Notes under the pieces: generated by a model | Database searches by the model: none | Seen by the model: only the letters and a program-made list of their open reading frames with translations | What the model was told of the DNA's origin: nothing | From: Flectobacillus major DSM 103 | GTDB taxonomy: Bacteria > Bacteroidota > Bacteroidia > Cytophagales > Spirosomataceae | Reading direction: 5' to 3' | Length of the DNA stretch: 64,000 nucleotides | Assembly: GCF_000427405.1 (NCBI RefSeq) | Contig: NZ_KE386491.1 | Coordinates: 3,207,001 to 3,271,000, forward strand | Program-made: the position numbers and the translations under genes | Shown: positions 61,471-64,000 of the stretch, piece by piece | How positions within the stretch are numbered: position 1 is the first letter of the stretch | How the letters are laid out: each line of letters begins with the position of its first letter

Positions 61471-63405
61471 ATGAAAAAACTATTAGTATTACAACTTGTT
61501 CTATTCTTTTTTTGTACAAAACCTCTATTGTCACAAAATATCGAATCTTATCAATTTATGGCTTTTGGGGCTTTGCCTACGTGGTCGGCTGTGGCAGTAG
61601 ACTGGCAAACCAAGCCCAAACTGTACGTTTACGACCCCAAAGAAACCCGAGGCCATGCCGAGTTTGTCAACAAAAAACTTGGTCGCCTCATTACCTTCAA
61701 GCAGTTTAAGGAACTCGCTAGCACCTCGGCCCAAAGACAGTACCTGCCATTTTTTATTTATGATTTAAAGGACAAGCCCCTGATGGTTCAAGGCAAATCC
61801 TATACGTACGCAGTTCGTTTGGAAGACTACGAGTTTGACGATACCCCAAAAGCAATGGCCAATGAAGTAGAAAAACTTATGAAACTAATGCCAACACTTG
61901 CCAAACGATTCGGTAACGATGGGCTTGTTGTTATCAACTTACGCCCCAACGATGCTCTCAATATCAATGCCATTGGCTCTTTCCTAAAAGCAAAAAAGCT
62001 CGAAATGGTTAGTACTACCACACTAATCAAGCATATTGGCGGTACAAAATTCAAGATTCTGCATGAAGTTCCAGCCGTTGGTAAGCTAGTTTTGGTAAAA
62101 AGTGAAGCCGATGCTAACCAACTTACCGCACACGATATTGCAATTTTTCAATTCATGCCTAAGCGAATCCCTACTTTGGCAGGCATTATTACGCTCGAAG
62201 CCCAAACACCACTTTCGCATATCAATCTGTTGGCAATCAATCGTAATACCTTTAATATGTATTTGACCGATTGGAGTGTTTTGCCCGAACTAAAAAACAA
62301 CTTGAACAAACTTGTTGAAATCAATCCAAAATTCCAGAAACTTACTATAAAGCCCGTTACACAAGAATATGCAACTAAGTTTTGGACAAAAAATAAACCT
62401 CCTCAACTCACTATACCAACCCCCAAGGCTACATTCGAGTCGGTAGTACCACTCAGTAAAACTTTCAAACAATATCAGCAAGTAGAGCTTATTGGGGCAA
62501 AAGCCAATAACTATGCTTTACTATATGAGTTGCTGGGCGACAAAATGGTACATCCAGCCTATGCTATTGGTTTTAAACCCTATCTGGATTTACTGGAACA
62601 AGGAGCAAATAAAGAAATTAATTTTTTCCTTAGTAAAAGAAAAACGCTCAGCACAGCCGAACGCCAACAGGCTTTAGCCAGAATTAGAGCTGTTATCGAA
62701 AAAAGTATTCCTAGTGCTACTACGATAGCCTCTTTACGCAATATCCTAAATACGCATTTTACAAATGGTCGTGTCAAGCTACGAAGCTCGACCAACTGCG
62801 AAGATTTGCCTCAGTTTAATGGTGCGGGTTTATACGAATCAAAAGGGTTTAATACCAAAGATAACGATGCCTTATTGGCCAAAAAAATCACGAAAGTGTA
62901 CGCCTCGCTGTGGAACGATGTAGCTTTTGAAGAGAGAGAATACTTTGGTATCGACCACAAAAAAGTAGCAATGGCAATACTTATTAGCCCAGCGTTTATC
63001 GATGAATTTGCCAATGGCGTTATATTAGCAACAACTACGCCTAAAAGTGCCAATTTGTCGATATTAGTTAATGCACAAGTTGGTGAAAATGAAGTAACAA
63101 ACCCTAAAAAGGGAGATATTCCAGAAGCGTTTGCGGTAGGAAAAACAACAATAGAAAAAGTACTAACGCCGTCGAATTTAGGTAAGGTATTTATTGGTAA
63201 TACCGCTACACAAGCTTTGTTGAAATTATTGAGAGAAAGTACCGAAAAAATCCATAAGGCGTTGTCTCAACGCCAAATTAATCAAGGGGATAACCAAAAG
63301 TATAGTACCGATATTGAATTTAAGCTAGTCAAAGATACCAATAATCAGTATGGACTTTATTTCAAACAAGCCCGACTGTTAAGAAGCAATATTTTACCTG
63401 AATAA
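61471..63405 (+). CDS. Exported glucan-water-dikinase-like protein (phosphohistidine plus PEP/pyruvate-type ATP-grasp domain)
   Basis: A 644-residue protein with a signal peptide (MKKLLVLQLVLFFFCTKPLL, cleavage after LSQ). Residues 23-210 are not recognised. His250 lies in TLEAQTPLSHINLLA, resembling the phosphohistidine loop of dikinases. Residues about 340-640 are the nucleotide-binding domain: IGAKANN (341-347), KLRSSTNCEDLPQFNGAGLY (436-455), NAQVGENEVTNP later. The order histidine domain then nucleotide domain is that of plant GWD/PWD, not of PPDK or PEP synthase. No PEP-binding TIM barrel is present. An export signal on an ATP-using enzyme is unusual. Confidence 0.72.
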   Translation: MKKLLVLQLVLFFFCTKPLLSQNIESYQFMAFGALPTWSAVAVDWQTKPKLYVYDPKETRGHAEFVNKKLGRLITFKQFKELASTSAQRQYLPFFIYDLKDKPLMVQGKSYTYAVRLEDYEFDDTPKAMANEVEKLMKLMPTLAKRFGNDGLVVINLRPNDALNINAIGSFLKAKKLEMVSTTTLIKHIGGTKFKILHEVPAVGKLVLVKSEADANQLTAHDIAIFQFMPKRIPTLAGIITLEAQTPLSHINLLAINRNTFNMYLTDWSVLPELKNNLNKLVEINPKFQKLTIKPVTQEYATKFWTKNKPPQLTIPTPKATFESVVPLSKTFKQYQQVELIGAKANNYALLYELLGDKMVHPAYAIGFKPYLDLLEQGANKEINFFLSKRKTLSTAERQQALARIRAVIEKSIPSATTIASLRNILNTHFTNGRVKLRSSTNCEDLPQFNGAGLYESKGFNTKDNDALLAKKITKVYASLWNDVAFEEREYFGIDHKKVAMAILISPAFIDEFANGVILATTTPKSANLSILVNAQVGENEVTNPKKGDIPEAFAVGKTTIEKVLTPSNLGKVFIGNTATQALLKLLRESTEKIHKALSQRQINQGDNQKYSTDIEFKLVKDTNNQYGLYFKQARLLRSNILPE

Positions 63406-63408
63406 AGC

Positions 63409-63441
63409 ATAGCTAGCCGTTGCAAGGCAACGGCTAGCTAT
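63409..63441. terminator. Bidirectional terminator, 15 bp perfect stem
   Basis: ATAGCTAGCCGTTGC (63409-63423) and its exact complement (63427-63441), 3 nt loop, between the dikinase-like gene and aspS. No long T tract follows on the plus strand. Confidence 0.75.
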
Positions 63442-63450
63442 TCAAGAGTT

Positions 63451-64000
63451 TTATAATACCGTTTTTATTTTCAATTCATCCATTTGTTTCTGGTCGATTG
63501 TTGATGGCGAATCTATCATTACATCTCTTCCTGAATTATTTTTAGGGAAAGCGATAAAGTCACGGATAGAATCTGAACCTCCAAACAACGAGCACAAACG
63601 GTCAAAGCCAAATGCCAAACCGCCATGTGGTGGAGCTCCATATTCAAAGGCATCCATCAAGAAACCAAACTGATGTTTTGCCTCTTCGTCTGAGAAGCCC
63701 AACACCTCAAACATTTTGGCTTGTAAATCTTTTTGGAAAATACGAATAGACCCCCCCCCTACTTCTACACCATTGATTACCATATCATAAGCATTTGCAC
63801 GGATTTTGCCGTAATCGCCAGCTTCTAGGAATGGAATATCTTCTGGTTTTGGAGCTGTAAATGGGTGGTGCATCGCAAACCAGCGGTTATCTTCTTCGCC
63901 ATATTCCAACAACGGGAAGTCAACTACCCAGTGTACCGAATACACCTCTGGGTTACGTAAGCCCAAACGGTTACCGATTTCTAAACGTAGTTCGTTAAGT
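63451..64000 (-). CDS. aspS: Aspartyl-tRNA synthetase (partial, N-terminus outside window)
   Basis: The C-terminal 182 residues of a class II synthetase that charges tRNA-Asp. Visible signatures are [32 protein letters not shown], the motif [17 protein letters not shown] and motif 3 [27 protein letters not shown]. The frame stays open to base 64000. The three consecutive glycines are encoded by a run of nine G (C in the plus strand, 63751-63759). Confidence 0.96.
   Translation of the reverse strand, partial: LNELRLEIGNRLGLRNPEVYSVHWVVDFPLLEYGEEDNRWFAMHHPFTAPKPEDIPFLEAGDYGKIRANAYDMVINGVEVGGGSIRIFQKDLQAKMFEVLGFSDEEAKHQFGFLMDAFEYGAPPHGGLAFGFDRLCSLFGGSDSIRDFIAFPKNNSGRDVMIDSPSTIDQKQMDELKIKTVL

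Noticed and set aside
1-64000. CRISPR arrays, tRNA genes and prophage
   Set aside because: I read both strands for regularly spaced repeats, tRNA arms and phage structural genes and saw none.

Overview
The window is a stretch of an A+T-rich bacterial chromosome from the phylum Bacteroidota, most likely class Cytophagia (a Flectobacillus/Arcicella/Spirosoma-like organism; the genus is a guess). The indicators are promoters of the Bacteroidota TTG-N19/20-TAnnTTTG type, a type IX secretion C-terminal domain, many lipoproteins with Cys at residues 17-29, Wzi, head-GIN, DUF547 and TPM proteins, and zinc-independent forms of L36 and S14.

Region 1 (1-14559, minus strand) is one long ribosomal protein cluster. 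It reads rplC-rplD-rplW-rplB-rpsS-rplV-rpsC-rplP-rpmC-rpsQ-rplN-rplX-rplE-rpsN-rpsH-rplF-rplR-rpsE-rpmD-rplO-secY-map-infA-rpmJ-rpsM-rpsK-rpsD, and rpsD runs off the left edge. rpsJ, normally first, is absent. Almost every spacer holds a self-complementary hairpin, often built of degenerate 6-8 nt units and different in sequence from its neighbours. Upstream of rplC is a roughly 300 nt unit with its own promoter and intrinsic terminator, probably a free-standing small RNA that I cannot assign.

Region 2 (15100-24480) is mixed: a GMC oxidoreductase, decayed coding remnants, two surface lipoproteins (DUF4136; W/Y-rich DUF6600-like), a MITE-like element, a family 2 glycosyltransferase with a polysaccharide deacetylase, a YciI protein, a Crp/Fnr regulator, a VanX-type dipeptidase and a fused SpmA/SpmB-like membrane protein.

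Region 3 (24621-38135, plus strand) is a surface polysaccharide locus: nucleotide sugar dehydrogenase, Wzi, Wzx flippase, three family 2 glycosyltransferases, a Wzy candidate, and a WbpV/WbpL/WbpM-like trio that starts the glycan on undecaprenyl phosphate. Two secreted proteins close it: a beta-roll fibre with ten repeats of about 17 residues, and a very short type IX cargo protein. The middle genes overlap and look more A+T-rich than the flanks.

Region 4 (38173-64000) is housekeeping and envelope genes on both strands, often separated by strong terminators: an AsmA protein, gmhA, LemA with two TPM proteins, cryptochrome-DASH, DUF547 lipoprotein with a methyltransferase, SDR enzymes, NUDIX, head-GIN, Nif3-like, a zinc-ribbon coiled-coil protein, a TPR protein, accD, an M20 amidohydrolase, oligopeptidase B, two uncharacterised envelope proteins, an exported glucan-water-dikinase-like protein and the C-terminal part of aspS at the right edge.

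The most unusual items are the orphan RNA unit before rplC, the hairpin-filled ribosomal spacers, the exported dikinase-like protein and the fibre/type IX pair at the end of the glycan locus.
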